64,000 bases of DNA from Pelotomaculum sp. PtaB.Bin104 (GCA_002067205.1 MVQL01000210.1:1-64000); one strand, 5' to 3'. Positions 9,201 through 19,330 are shown, counted from the stretch's first letter. The notes: generated by a model from the sequence alone, not told the origin. A program made the numbers and translations.

Positions 9201-10575
9201 CAACTGCCTGAATAGTAAAGGTATAGTCAGTACCGGCGGTCAGGCCGCTCACGTTGTAGCTGGTCCCTGTAACTGGTGTGCTGGTTAGCAGCGCTGTGCC
9301 CTGGTAGACTTTGTACCCGGCCACGCCAACATCGTCGCTGGCGCTGTTCCAGCTCAGACTTAGGCTGTCCATAGTCACTTGGGAGGCGGCTAATTCGCTG
9401 TTGTCGGGCCAGGTGGGGGCCTGGGTGTCGGTCGTGCTCAGTACGGCGCTGGCGACGTTGGTGCCGTATCCGGCGATAACGGTTAAATTCCCCTCGCCCA
9501 TGTCCGGCACCGTGAAGGTGTAGCTGTAGCTGCCACCCTGGTCCGACTTAACGGCGTCTATCAGCAGCACCTGCCCGACGCTGTCAACTATTTTAATTGA
9601 GATCCAAGTATCGGCAAGTGAGGTGCCGGTAACAGTCACGCTGTCCCCTGCCATGGCGGTATGCTTGTTAAGATTAATGGTAACAGGTACGGAATTGTCT
9701 CCGCCCGTACCGCCTTCCCCACCGCTGGTATCGGCCAGAGTTTTGGCAGTTGCAGTGGGGCCGTCGGTGCTGATGTTGCCGCTGGAGTCGACTGCCTGCA
9801 ACTGGAAGATATAGGTTGTGTTCGGGCTCAGCCCGGTAACATTGCAGGTCAGCACAGCACCGCCGGTAACGGTATCAATCTGGTTCCCGTCATTATAGAT
9901 CTTATAGCCGGTAACAGCAACGTTGTCGGTGGCGCCGCTCCAGGATAAGGTCAGAGAGGTGCTGCCGATGTTGGAGGCGGTCAGTGATTTGTCTGACCAG
10001 GTGGGTGCGACGGTATCATTGGTGGTAGTAAAGCCCACTTCCTGCTCTTTGCCGGCGGAATTGCCGTTATTGGCGGTAATTCCGGAGTCGATGGTAATTT
10101 TGTACGTGGTGGAGGGCTTTAGTTGGCCCTGCGGAACTATAAAGATATAGTTTTTATTGCCGTTTGTGCCGTCGAATATGGTGCCGCATCTGATTACACT
10201 GAAGTTAACGGGGCTGCCGGCGGCATCCTTCAGGTGAAAGCAAGCCTGGTTTGTGGTCCAGTAGGTTTCAGTGATTACATTTACGGCAAACTGGACCCCG
10301 ATGGCGGTATTGTCAGCAAAAGTATATGGCACATCGCTCAGGGGAGTCCAGGGCGGGGGGTTGTAAGTAACCCCGTCATTACCTGTGTTCGTTACTGATC
10401 CGATGGCAATAGTAGTGTCAATACTGTTGCTGGTCGGATTATAAATGTACAAACCGAAACTGACAACGTTCGGTAGGTTTTCGCCGGCGGCGAGGGCCGG
10501 CGGGGCCAGCAACGCTATCTGAAAGAAGATCGTTAATAAAGCTAGCAGTAGAATAAATGGCGACCTTAACTTCAT
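6253..10575 (-). CDS. Cohesin/dockerin surface protein with three C1q/BclA-like C-terminal domains
   Basis: 1440 residues, ATG behind AAGGAGAGGTGAAAA. Order: signal peptide (1-29); shared N-terminal Ig-like domain (30-190); fibronectin III (about 195-280); Ig domain (about 293-385) like that of the 19561 gene; three fibronectin III domains (to about 670); cohesin (about 676-810); a type I dockerin placed internally (about 815-875: GDVNGDTTINVMDVV, ADANNDGQVNVLDVV); Ig-like domain; an InlB/Flg_new-type repeat (about 975-1045; GFTFDGWFTD); then three near-identical domains of 129 residues resembling the BclA C-terminal / C1q-TNF fold (STITVNEAGIYNITFGI, LNAGDVVSIRN). In spore exosporium proteins this fold trimerises; an oligomeric adhesin is possible here. 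It directly follows 10707-19058 on the same strand and probably shares its transcript. Confidence 0.8.
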   Translation of the reverse strand: MKLRSPFILLLALLTIFFQIALLAPPALAAGENLPNVVSFGLYIYNPTSNSIDTTIAIGSVTNTGNDGVTYNPPPWTPLSDVPYTFADNTAIGVQFAVNVITETYWTTNQACFHLKDAAGSPVNFSVIRCGTIFDGTNGNKNYIFIVPQGQLKPSTTYKITIDSGITANNGNSAGKEQEVGFTTTNDTVAPTWSDKSLTASNIGSTSLTLSWSGATDNVAVTGYKIYNDGNQIDTVTGGAVLTCNVTGLSPNTTYIFQLQAVDSSGNISTDGPTATAKTLADTSGGEGGTGGDNSVPVTINLNKHTAMAGDSVTVTGTSLADTWISIKIVDSVGQVLLIDAVKSDQGGSYSYTFTVPDMGEGNLTVIAGYGTNVASAVLSTTDTQAPTWPDNSELAASQVTMDSLSLSWNSASDDVGVAGYKVYQGTALLTSTPVTGTSYNVSGLTAGTDYTFTIQAVDEVGNESTTGPSVTVTTATPPDTTAPDWISGTLTPSEVTQTGLTLNWSGATDNVGVAGYKVYQGTTLLTSTPVTGTSYNVSVLTAGTDYTFTIQAVDAAGNESTTGPSVTVTTTTPPDTAAPDWTSGTLTSSEVTQTGLTLTWSGATDNVGVTGYKVYQNGSLLTATPVTGTSYDVTGLNPGTQYNFKVQAGDAAGNWSTNGPATSAITTVPRSDKVQLSLPETVGKPGQSLNLPVTISDGEGTAAFEFTLNYDPALLSNIQINKGSLIAEDTNWTVESTVYADHIKVVAYNVKTQGLTNGAGELLTLTFTIGNNDKSGDELDLILGSLLVTDALGEGIPAVASNGKVTVVTRNKGDVNGDTTINVMDVVITLNISLEKIQPTFEESYAADANNDGQVNVLDVVRIVNIILDIDPPPILSAVTTGTVTIGENVTATSNEDGFLYLVPEATAANQAAIDAAGTASNGIKVAATATVSANLSTTGFAAGTYVVYAIDAAGNVSTPSAAITLSAPNVTTYTVTFNSNGGSAIAPITNVTAGATVTLPAAPTREGFTFDGWFTDNTTFANAFTEATAVTADVTVYAKWTAAAAYGYVCGYVYDNQPTTSQTVIVGSDVVFNSNGSLQGVAHNAGASTITVNEAGIYNITFGINSSGNNPQSWGIAVNGTVQSNFNCAGQTMVQSAQLPLNAGDVVSIRNVATGTGSPATATLRTNCNAAWVQIDKVESAYGYVYDNQTTTGQSIAVGSDVVFNSNGPLQGVGHDAGTSTITVNEAGIYNITFGICTNANNPESWGIAVNGTVQSLFTCAGQTIVESAQLSLNAGDVVSIRNVATNPTPAILRLNCNAAWVQIDKVESAYGYVYDNQTTTGQSIAVGSDVLFNSNGPLQGVGHDAGTSTITANDAGVYNITFGICTNSNNPQSWGIAVNGTVQSSFICAGQTMVESAQLSLNAGDVVSIRNVATNPNPAGLRLNCNAAWVQIYKVDN
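6257..7420 (-). repeat. Three 387-bp coding repeats (C1q/BclA-like domains)
   Basis: The junction gcgctttcaactttatcaat occurs at 6641 and 7028, 387 bases apart, and the intervening DNA is almost identical (for example the Cys-containing CAGQT and SWGIAVNGTVQS coding stretches). This points to recent amplification of the terminal domain. Confidence 0.85.
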
Positions 10576-10631
10576 TTTTCACCTCTCCTTGTTAGACTGG
10601 TGGGCTTATTTATCAACAAATTGTTTTGATT

Positions 10632-10684
10632 TTACGCTTCCGGGCGCCGGGAGAAGGGCTTGCCTTTCCCCCGGCGCTACTTAA
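10632..10684 (-). other. GC-rich intergenic hairpin within the giant-gene operon
   Basis: AGCGCCGGG pairs with CCCGGCGC around about 20 nt between the stop of the 10707 gene and the start of the 6253 gene. There is no U-run, so it is more likely an intercistronic stabiliser or partial attenuator than a full terminator. Confidence 0.5.
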
Positions 10685-10706
10685 ACTGACATATCGTTTG
10701 ATTAAC

Positions 10707-13700
10707 TTATTGTTGCAGGATGGTCGGGTTGAAGTTCAGGTCATTGGTTAAGACGTCCACCATAAAGACCTTGATGACGTCGCCCGGTTTGACATTGAAG
10801 CCGGCCTGGGCTTCTTTGACGGTGTCAAAGTCGGCCCTGCTGATGTTGAGACTAATTTGGACGCCGCTTCTGGTGTGCACAAAGACTACGGATTCATGGC
10901 CTAAATGGGATCTTACAACGCCCGTTTGCACGTTTAAGAACTTCAGGCCGTTAACGCCGGCATTTATGGTCATGGTGGTGATCCCGCTGGCTGTGCTCGT
11001 CTGGTAGGCCGCGTCTGCTACCGGGGTAATGGTGTAGGCAGCCACTACCACCGGCTGAATTACGGTGGCGTCGGCATAGCCGGAGGCTTTAACTGCGATG
11101 TTGTATTGTTTCACCGAGTCAAAGACACTGGATTCAATGGTAATCTTGCCGCCTGCAACGGTATACTTGCCGGCGATGGATTTGCCGTCCACAGTGACAT
11201 CGGTGATTCTGCTCCGCCAGGCCTGGTTATCGGTGAAGGTGAGCTCCACAGGGTATCCCACGGTGTTGTCGGTGCTGTCCGCTGTCAGCTGCGGCGCCAC
11301 AGTGGCTGCCGCTAGCTTAATGAAGCGCACATCATTGTAGTACTGGCCGTTGTCGGTGTAATAGAGGCCGCCTGCTTGCGCGCTGTAGTTCAGGCCGTTG
11401 CAACCGTACAAGCTGGCGCTGGTGGCCGGGCCGCCGTCGCCGGAGTATCCCCGGGTCCCGTTGCCCGCGATGGTGCTGATGTTGCCGCTGGTGTCAATCA
11501 TGCGCACGCGGTAGGCATTAGTGAAATAGAGGTTGCCCGCGGCGTCCACGGTCAAGTCGCTGCAACCTGTTATTTGCGCATCCTTGGCCGGGCCGCCGTC
11601 GCCGGAGTAACCGCTGGTCCCGGTGCCGGCGATGGTGGTGATGATGCCGCTGGCGTCCACTTTGCGGATGCGGAAGAGGCTGTACATATCACCGATATAG
11701 AGGTTGCCGGCCGAGTCCACACAGACCGGGCCGTAGCCAATCTGGGCACTGGTGGCCGGGCCGCCGTCGCCGGAGTAGCCGGCATTCCCGTTGCCCGCCA
11801 CAGTGTAGACATACCCGGCTTTCATGTCAATCCCCCACTGGGTGTGGTCTGACGCCGCCACTTCGCGCACGCGTCCACCTTCGCCCATGAAGTACAGGTT
11901 GCCGCTCTGGTCAAAGGCCACGGGGCTGGGGTTGTTGATGCCGGCGCTGGTGGCCGGGCCCCCGTCGCCGGAGGTGTTGTACGCTCCGCTGCCGGCCACG
12001 GTGTAGATATAACCGGCTTTCATGTCAATCCCCCACTGGGTGTGGTCCGTCATCGAGATTTCACGGATGCTGTGTGAGTCGGTGTCCGGGACATAAATAT
12101 TGCCCATTCCGTCAACTGCGATATCACCGGGATTGCCCAGGGTGGCCTGGAGGGCCGGGATATTATTGACACCAATGGTGGTGGGATACCTGTTGCCGGT
12201 GCCGGCCACGGTTGTGATGGTGCCGCTGGGGTCCACTTTGCGGACGCGGTTGTTACCATATTCGATGATGTAGACATTGCCCGCGCTGTCCGCAACAGCG
12301 GAATATGCGCCACTAAGCTGAGCACTGGTGGCCGGGCCCCCGTCGCCGGAATAGGCGCCGATCTTGCCGGGGATGCCGGCGAAGATGTTGATGTAGCCAT
12401 CGGGAATATTGGTTTTGACCTTCATTACCAGCGTCAGCGTGGCGTCCTGGTAGCCCATGGCGCTGATGGCCAAGGTGTGGTTGCCGCACACCATGAAGTC
12501 GCTGGCCGGCAGGGTGAGGCTGCCCGCAGTAAGGGTGTAATTGCTGTTGGTCAGGGCCGTGCCGTCCAGGGAGACATTGATTAATGCCGCCCGCCAGGCG
12601 GGATCGTCGGTGAAGGTGATGTTCACCGCGTCGCCCAGATAGGTGTCGGCGCTGACCGTGGTCAGTACCGGCGGGACAGTGTTGCCGAGCTGGTAGTACC
12701 TGGTCAGTACCAGACTGTCAGCCAGCCCTGCTTTGCTGCCGATGGCTTTTAAGGTGGTGTTGCCGCTGATTGCAATCGGGCCGGTGTATTTGGTGCTGGC
12801 CGTAGTAGGTGTGCTCCCGTCGGTGGTGTAATAGATATCCGCACCTGAGGTGAGCGTGCTTAGCGTAATGCTGGCCGCGCTCTTCAGGCTGACCACATTG
12901 CCGGTCACCGCAGCCCCGTCGGGCAGGTTGGCGCTAAGCGCCGCCACCGCAGGCTTCATCTTGATGAAGCGCACGCAGGAGTTACCGGCCATGTAAATGC
13001 CGCCTGCATTTTGCTCATAATTAGGGTGACCAGCCGAAATCATGGCTTGCAAGGCCGGGCCACCGTCCCCGCTGTAGCCGGGGGTGCCAGTGCCGGCCAC
13101 TGTGCTGATGATGCCGGACTTGTCCACCCGGCGTATAAATGAGCCGTTAGTTGCGATATAGAGGTTTCCTTCGCTGTCCAGTGTGAGTCCACCTGGGTAA
13201 CTCAAGGAGGCTTGAGTAGCCGGGCCGCCGTCGCCGGTGTTGCTGTTGGTGCCGTTGCCGGCGATGGTGTAAATATTGCCGGCGGTCATGCTGATCCCGT
13301 ACTGGGTGCCGGTAAGATCGGCGATGTAGAGGTTGTCCGAGCTGTCCACGGTGATATTTACCGGGTAATTGAATCCTGAACTGACAAAGCTGGTGATAAT
13401 CCCGCTGGGATCGACCTTACTGATGTATCTATACTGGGGGTGGTGGTTGTCGACCAGGTAGAGATTGCCCTTGCTGTCTATGTCCAGAGCTTCAGCATAG
13501 ATATGGGTCTGGGTGGCCGGGCCGCCGAAGACAGTGTCGCCTAATTGGCCATTTCCGGCGACAGTGGTGATGTTGCCGTTGACATCCACCTTGCGCACCC
13601 GGTAGTTGTTGCGGTCAGCAATGTAAATATTGCCTACGGCGTCAACGACAGTGCTACGCGGCTCGTTGAACTTGGCGCTCAAAGCCGGGCCGCCGTCGCC

Positions 13701-16700
13701 GGTGTTGCCGGACTGGCCGCCCTGGCCGGCCACGGTGGTGATGTAGCCTTCAGCCAGGCTCTGCAGGGCCGGATTGACCGCCGCCACTCCCGGTGTAGTC
13801 TGGTAAATGATCTGGGTGGCCACAGCATCCGCGTAGTTGGTGGCGCTGACCGCCACCGTGCAATACCCGGGCAAGGCCGGGAGGGCACTGGGGTCGATGT
13901 AGATAATGCCGGGGATGATCGTGTACTGGCCGCCGGTCAGGGCGACGCCGTTGATCTTAACGCCGGTGATTGCTGCTCGCCAGGCGGCGTTGTCGGTAAA
14001 GGTGATAAACACTCCCTGGCCCACCGTGCTGTGAACGCTGTCCGGTGTGAGTACAGGCGGTGTCAGGGCGGTGTTGATGGTCTGCGTCACCGTGTTGTCG
14101 CCGTAGTTGGTGGCCTTGACCACAATGGTGTGGTCCCCGGTGGTTTTCCAAGCCAAGGCGGCGATGTTGATTTTGCCCTCGCTGATGGTATACCCGGTAT
14201 ACGGGTTGCTGGTCAGGGCAGTGCCGTCCAGGGTGACGCCGGTAATGGCCGCCCGCCAGGCGGGATCATCGGTGAAGGTGAGGTCCACCGCTTTGCCCGG
14301 AACGTTGTCAGTTCCCTTGGCCGTCAGCGACGGCAGGGTTTTAACCGTCAGGGTGGCCGGGCTGTAATCACTCCAGCCGCCTGAGGCGTTGCCGGCTTTG
14401 ACTTTGAACACGTAGCTGGTTCCTGCCGTCAGGCCGGTGAGGTTATAGGTGGCGCTGGTGACGGTAGCCATTAGGGTGTCGTTGTCATAGATCTGGTAAC
14501 CGGTCACACCTACATTGTCCAACGCCGGAGTCCAGGTCAGGGTCAGACCGGTGTCGGTAATAGTGGAGGCTGTAGCTGTTGGATTAGCCGGCCAGGTGGG
14601 AGCATTATCGGGTAGGGTATAGCTGGCCGTCATCACGGCGCTGTCCGCGAGACCGGCTTTCACTGCCACAGCCTTGATGGTTGTAGCTGAGCCACCGGTT
14701 AGATTGAGAGTGATCGGGCCGCTGTACGGGGTGCTGGCCGAGGTGGGCGTGCTGATGTCCATGGTGTAATAGATTGCCGCCCCCGCGGTGGCAGTGCTTA
14801 AGGAAACAGTGGTGCCGTTCGCATATCCACCTGAGGGAATGCTCGGGTTGGGCATGGCTGCCACCGGCTTCAGCTTGACGAAGCGGACGCAGTTATTATA
14901 GGTGTCGCCAATGTATAATCCGCCTTCATTGCTGTCATAAAACACTCCTTCAATCGGCCCGTTTAATTTCGCCTGGGTCGCTGGGCCGCCATCGCCTGAA
15001 AAACCGTACGTGCCGGTCCCGGCAATGGTGGTGATGGTACCGCCCGCGTCAACCCGGCGGACTGCATTGTTGGAGGTGTCGTTGATATAGAGGTTCCCTG
15101 CCGGATCAAAGGACAGTCCGGAGGCACTCAGGCTGGCCAGGGTGGCCGGACCGCCGTCACCGGCATAGCCGCTTTTTCCGTTACCCGCCACTGTGGTGAT
15201 CACCCCGGTGCTGAGATCCACTTTGCGCACACGGTAGTTTTGTCTATCGCCAATGTAGAGGTTGCCTGCCGCATCCAGGGTTAACCCGTAAAGCGAGCTG
15301 CTCAATTGAGCCTGGGTGGCTGGACCGTTGTCGCCGGAGTAGCCGCTGGTACCGTTACCAGCCACGGTGGTGATGGTACCACTGGTGTCAACTTTACGGA
15401 TCCGGTAGTTGCCCGAGTCACCAAAATAGAGGTTGCCGGCTGCATCCAGGGCTAGCGCTCTGGGGGATTTGATGCGGGCGCTGGTGGCCGGACCGTCGTC
15501 ACCGGTGTAACCGCTGGTTCCGCTTCCCGCCACGGTGGTAATAATACCGTTCGTGTCAACTTTGCGTACGCGGTGGTTGTTAGTGTCGGTAAAGTAAATA
15601 TTACCGCTGCCATCCACTTTAATATCATTCGGGAACCTGATATTAGCACTGGTGGCCGGGCCGTTGTCGCCGGAATAGCCGCTAGTACCGGTTCCCGCCA
15701 CTGTGGTGATTGTGCCGCTTAAATCCACTTTGCGGATGCGGTTGTTATTGCCATCAGCGATATAAATCGCACCTGAGTTGCTGTCAATCGTCAACCCGAA
15801 GGGTTGGTTCAACTTGGCGCCGGTGGCCGGACCGTTATCGCCGCTGTAACCGGCATTGCTGCTGCCGCCGATGCCCGCCACTGTGGTGATGGTACCGTCT
15901 GACAGGGAGTCAAACCTGGTAATTAAGTGAATCACCTGAGTGACGGAAGTGTCGGCGTACTGGGTCGCGCTGACCGTGATCGTGTGGTTGCCCACCGAAT
16001 TCAGGATATTGGCTGCGATGCTCAACTTACCGGCGGTGACCGTATACTGGCTGCTGGTGAGGGCTATGCCGTTCACGGCAACGCCGCTGATGGCCGCCCG
16101 CCAGAGCTCGTCGTCGGTAAAGGTAATGTTCACCGCAGTGCCCGGCAGGTAATTGGCGCTGTCCGAGGTCAGGGCCGGCGGGGTCAGTGCTGCCGAGATA
16201 TGCTGGGTGACAATAGCGTCATTATAGTTTGTCGCACTGACAGCGATGGTGTGGCTGCCCGTGGTGGTGAAGACACTGGCGGCAAATTTGAGATGGCCGG
16301 CGGTGACCACATACTGGCCATTGGTCAGGGCCGTGCCGTCCACCTTGACGCCGGTGATGGCCGACCGCCAGGCCGCGTTGTCAGTGAAGGTTAGATCCAC
16401 GACGATGTTCGGGAAGGTTTCTTTGGCGGTCAGTACCGGCGGAGTGAGCTTGTCCACCACCTTCTGGGTGACGGTGGTGTCAGCGTAACCGGTGGCGCTG
16501 ACTGCGATGGTGTGATCTCCGGTGGTATTTAGTATACCGGCCACGATATAGATGTGACCGGCGGTGATCACGTACTGGCCGCTGGTCAGGTATACCGCGT
16601 CGTTCACGGTAATGCCGCTGATGGCTGCCCGCCAGGCGGCGTTGTCGGTAAAGGTCAGATCCACTGCGCCACCCGGTAAAATCTCATTGGCAGTCAGGGT

Positions 16701-19058
16701 TGGAGCAGTGGTCACGGTAGACTGCACCACCGTAGTATCTTGGTAGCTTGTGGCACTGATGACGATGGAGTGATTTGCATCAGTGTTCAGGACACCCGGC
16801 GCGATGCTGATATTACCGGCAGTGACCGTATACTGGATCGGTTCCAACAGTGCGCCGTCCACGGTAATGCCGGTAATGGCCGACCGCCAGACAGCGTTGT
16901 CGATGAAGGTCAGGTTGACCGCGCTCCCCGCTTGATTGGGCTCGTCCGCGGTGACCACCGGCGGTGTCAACAGGGCCGCGTTATAGTCGGCTGTCAGGGG
17001 GTCGCTGAGTTGACCCGCCAGGTCTACGGCTTTTACGCTGAACTGGTAGCTGTTGCCCGGGGTGAGATTGTTCAACTGATAGGAGGTGTCAGTCCCGGCA
17101 ACGGTGGTTAATAAGGTGCCATCCTGGTAAATATTGTAACCGGTGACGCCCTTATTATAACCAGATGCCCAGCCGGCCGGGTACGCCGGGTGATATTGAG
17201 CCAACGGCCAGTTCAAGGTGGCGCTGGGACCGGCCGGGTTGGTGACAGTTAAACTGCCGGCCGGCCAGACAGGCTTGGACGAAGAAGTGGCGGTGGTGGT
17301 AAATTCAAAGGAATCGGTGATACTGTTCGTGGTTCCGTTATTGTAGGCAAACCCTTTCAGGATGTCAATAACATAGGTAGTATTAGGCTTCAGGGCGCAA
17401 GTTGTGAGGTTTAGCCCCACAGTTACCCCCTGTCCGGACCTGGTATAATACCAGTCATCCGTTTGTCCCCATTCCCGGCCTAATGCCGACACAGCCACAA
17501 GCGGGAGCACTACCGCAGTGCCTGTGTCTTTTTCGTATAATTTAACGTAGTTGGTCAAATCGGGGATAAACATATCGCCATTACGACCAAAGGCGTTGGA
17601 GAAATTCCAGGTCATACTGGTGACATTGTTATAATCCACCGGGTTGTCATAGCGTAATTTAATTACCTGGTTTATCGCGTCATAGCTGAGTTCAGTGGCA
17701 TCAGGTGAAAAACCAACTACCCCTCCAATTACGTAGTTGTTGGTAACCGCGTAATCGGTGAAGCTGTCCACCAGGCTGCCGTCCGCGGCTGCCAGGGTGC
17801 CCTTGGCATAGCTGAGCAGCACCGTAGCGCCGCTGCCTGCGGTGCTGGCCAGGGACAACACTATTTCGTTGGGGTTGGGACCATAAGCAGCCTTGGTTAC
17901 GGAAACTGCAGTTCCGTTAACCTTGACGGTGAACTGACCCAGGTTTCCCGTGGGATCGGCTATGTCCTTGCCAAATCTAACGGTTAATTTTTTTCCCACA
18001 TGATCAGTATATAGGCTTTCCACGGGGACCGGCGTTTCATTAATGCCGGGGGTAACGGTGAAAGCGCAGGTGGCGGTCAGGCCGCTGACCACCTGCGAGG
18101 TAATGGTGGCAGTCCCCGGACCCACCGCGGTGACCTTGCCGGTGCTGTCCACGGTGGCGATGGAGCTGTCGCTGGTGGTCCAGGTGACCGTTTTGTCCGG
18201 TGTATTCACCGGGATCACGGTCGCGATCAGCTGGTCGCTGTTGCCCTTGCTGAGGGTGTCGATACTCTTGTTCAGCGAAACGGACGTGACTTCCTTAATT
18301 AATAGCTGGATCGGGTCGGAATCTAGCAGATCCGGGTCCGTCACCGCTGAAGCTTCTACCGACACAGTTACTGTGTAGGGCATGGTAAGCGGAGTACTGG
18401 CGTTCCCATTAAACCCGAAGGCCAGATTGTGGTCATCCAATCTAGTTGTTCTATAATACATTCCATTGGGCGTGTTTCCTATTATCAGATCATTGTAACC
18501 TGCGCCGGCTTTTAATGTGGCATTGGGTACGTTGATTACCCAGGTATCCAGCCCGCCGGTGGTAACTGGATTCTGATGGGTGTAGTCAAAATATATAGTG
18601 TCGGTGACGGCATTGGCGATGATTTTCTCGCCGGGGATGTGTGTGGTCACAGTTACGCTGGGCCCGTCCGTGCTTTCCAGACCGGCTGCGTTCAAGGCTT
18701 GCACGGTAAATGTGTACTGGGTTCCGGGCTGCAGGCCGTTGACGGAAAACGGGTTGAAGTTGGTGTTGCCGGCAATGAGCGTGCCGTCCTGGTAAATATT
18801 GTACCCGGTCACCCCGACGTCGTCAGCGGCGCCTGACCAGGACAAGGTAAGGCTGTTCAGGTTAAGATTGCTGACCGATAGCTTGCCGCTTGGCCAGGTA
18901 GGGCTGTATACTGCGCCGGCTATTGACAGCTGATTTACGGTACCGTTAACCGTATCTGACGCGGCTATTGGCAAGCCCACCGGCATCATTGACGACAGCA
19001 CCATGAATACTGTGAGTAAAATAGAAAAGAAAGAATGCCGTTTTTTACGCTTTATCAT
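10707..19058 (-). CDS. Giant secreted NHL / HID-like / fibronectin III surface protein
   Basis: About 2783 residues. The ATG at 19058 sits 6 nt after AAAGGAGGGT and starts a clear signal peptide (MIKRKKRHSFF, then a hydrophobic stretch); an upstream start at 19100 is less likely. Modules: fibronectin III, Big_2 Ig (DKTVTWTTSDSSIATVD), SbsA-like domains, at least eight HID/DUF1533-like repeats (FTDNAAWRAAI, SATNYAD), four NHL-type propeller blocks built on ITTVAGTGTSGYSGDGGPAT repeats, two chitobiase C-terminal-like domains (IYYTTDGSTPT) and a final domain of about 105 residues ending NPTILQQ that recurs in two other proteins here. HID domains of streptococcal Shr bind haemoglobin; whether these do is unknown. 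No catalytic domain is visible. It is behind riboswitch-like element B. Confidence 0.85.
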   Translation of the reverse strand: MIKRKKRHSFFSILLTVFMVLSSMMPVGLPIAASDTVNGTVNQLSIAGAVYSPTWPSGKLSVSNLNLNSLTLSWSGAADDVGVTGYNIYQDGTLIAGNTNFNPFSVNGLQPGTQYTFTVQALNAAGLESTDGPSVTVTTHIPGEKIIANAVTDTIYFDYTHQNPVTTGGLDTWVINVPNATLKAGAGYNDLIIGNTPNGMYYRTTRLDDHNLAFGFNGNASTPLTMPYTVTVSVEASAVTDPDLLDSDPIQLLIKEVTSVSLNKSIDTLSKGNSDQLIATVIPVNTPDKTVTWTTSDSSIATVDSTGKVTAVGPGTATITSQVVSGLTATCAFTVTPGINETPVPVESLYTDHVGKKLTVRFGKDIADPTGNLGQFTVKVNGTAVSVTKAAYGPNPNEIVLSLASTAGSGATVLLSYAKGTLAAADGSLVDSFTDYAVTNNYVIGGVVGFSPDATELSYDAINQVIKLRYDNPVDYNNVTSMTWNFSNAFGRNGDMFIPDLTNYVKLYEKDTGTAVVLPLVAVSALGREWGQTDDWYYTRSGQGVTVGLNLTTCALKPNTTYVIDILKGFAYNNGTTNSITDSFEFTTTATSSSKPVWPAGSLTVTNPAGPSATLNWPLAQYHPAYPAGWASGYNKGVTGYNIYQDGTLLTTVAGTDTSYQLNNLTPGNSYQFSVKAVDLAGQLSDPLTADYNAALLTPPVVTADEPNQAGSAVNLTFIDNAVWRSAITGITVDGALLEPIQYTVTAGNISIAPGVLNTDANHSIVISATSYQDTTVVQSTVTTAPTLTANEILPGGAVDLTFTDNAAWRAAISGITVNDAVYLTSGQYVITAGHIYIVAGILNTTGDHTIAVSATGYADTTVTQKVVDKLTPPVLTAKETFPNIVVDLTFTDNAAWRSAITGVKVDGTALTNGQYVVTAGHLKFAASVFTTTGSHTIAVSATNYNDAIVTQHISAALTPPALTSDSANYLPGTAVNITFTDDELWRAAISGVAVNGIALTSSQYTVTAGKLSIAANILNSVGNHTITVSATQYADTSVTQVIHLITRFDSLSDGTITTVAGIGGSSNAGYSGDNGPATGAKLNQPFGLTIDSNSGAIYIADGNNNRIRKVDLSGTITTVAGTGTSGYSGDNGPATSANIRFPNDIKVDGSGNIYFTDTNNHRVRKVDTNGIITTVAGSGTSGYTGDDGPATSARIKSPRALALDAAGNLYFGDSGNYRIRKVDTSGTITTVAGNGTSGYSGDNGPATQAQLSSSLYGLTLDAAGNLYIGDRQNYRVRKVDLSTGVITTVAGNGKSGYAGDGGPATLASLSASGLSFDPAGNLYINDTSNNAVRRVDAGGTITTIAGTGTYGFSGDGGPATQAKLNGPIEGVFYDSNEGGLYIGDTYNNCVRFVKLKPVAAMPNPSIPSGGYANGTTVSLSTATAGAAIYYTMDISTPTSASTPYSGPITLNLTGGSATTIKAVAVKAGLADSAVMTASYTLPDNAPTWPANPTATASTITDTGLTLTWTPALDNVGVTGYQIYDNDTLMATVTSATYNLTGLTAGTSYVFKVKAGNASGGWSDYSPATLTVKTLPSLTAKGTDNVPGKAVDLTFTDDPAWRAAITGVTLDGTALTSNPYTGYTISEGKINIAALAWKTTGDHTIVVKATNYGDNTVTQTINTALTPPVLTPDSVHSTVGQGVFITFTDNAAWRAAITGVKINGVALTGGQYTIIPGIIYIDPSALPALPGYCTVAVSATNYADAVATQIIYQTTPGVAAVNPALQSLAEGYITTVAGQGGQSGNTGDGGPALSAKFNEPRSTVVDAVGNIYIADRNNYRVRKVDVNGNITTVAGNGQLGDTVFGGPATQTHIYAEALDIDSKGNLYLVDNHHPQYRYISKVDPSGIITSFVSSGFNYPVNITVDSSDNLYIADLTGTQYGISMTAGNIYTIAGNGTNSNTGDGGPATQASLSYPGGLTLDSEGNLYIATNGSFIRRVDKSGIISTVAGTGTPGYSGDGGPALQAMISAGHPNYEQNAGGIYMAGNSCVRFIKMKPAVAALSANLPDGAAVTGNVVSLKSAASITLSTLTSGADIYYTTDGSTPTTASTKYTGPIAISGNTTLKAIGSKAGLADSLVLTRYYQLGNTVPPVLTTVSADTYLGDAVNITFTDDPAWRAALINVSLDGTALTNSNYTLTAGSLTLPASDFMVCGNHTLAISAMGYQDATLTLVMKVKTNIPDGYINIFAGIPGKIGAYSGDGGPATSAQLSGAYSAVADSAGNVYIIEYGNNRVRKVDPSGTITTVAGTGNRYPTTIGVNNIPALQATLGNPGDIAVDGMGNIYVPDTDSHSIREISMTDHTQWGIDMKAGYIYTVAGSGAYNTSGDGGPATSAGINNPSPVAFDQSGNLYFMGEGGRVREVAASDHTQWGIDMKAGYVYTVAGNGNAGYSGDGGPATSAQIGYGPVCVDSAGNLYIGDMYSLFRIRKVDASGIITTIAGTGTSGYSGDGGPAKDAQITGCSDLTVDAAGNLYFTNAYRVRMIDTSGNISTIAGNGTRGYSGDGGPATSASLYGCNGLNYSAQAGGLYYTDNGQYYNDVRFIKLAAATVAPQLTADSTDNTVGYPVELTFTDNQAWRSRITDVTVDGKSIAGKYTVAGGKITIESSVFDSVKQYNIAVKASGYADATVIQPVVVAAYTITPVADAAYQTSTASGITTMTINAGVNGLKFLNVQTGVVRSHLGHESVVFVHTRSGVQISLNISRADFDTVKEAQAGFNVKPGDVIKVFMVDVLTNDLNFNPTILQQ

Positions 19059-19330
19059 TTTTACCCTCCTTTTGTCATCAATTAAATTACTGGTTTTCAA
19101 CTAATTGACTATCTATAAAACACCTCCCTTAAAAGCAACTTGTTCTGGAAAGGACTATTTGCTCACCTTATTCCCTAGATACCGTGACTGCAAAACCTGT
19201 TATTTTGTTATATCACCACCCCTATTTGTGACCGTTATGCATTGCTAAACTAACGATTATAGTCATGCACTTGCCTTGTATTAAGTCATCAAACAATTAT
19301 AAATTTCCGTTGCTAATAACCATTTATAGA

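Noticed and set aside
11098..17111. Many long plus-strand frames opposite the giant gene
   Set aside because: They are reverse-strand shadows of a repetitive GC-rich coding sequence: no ribosome sites, no domain content, repeated like the repeats beneath them.
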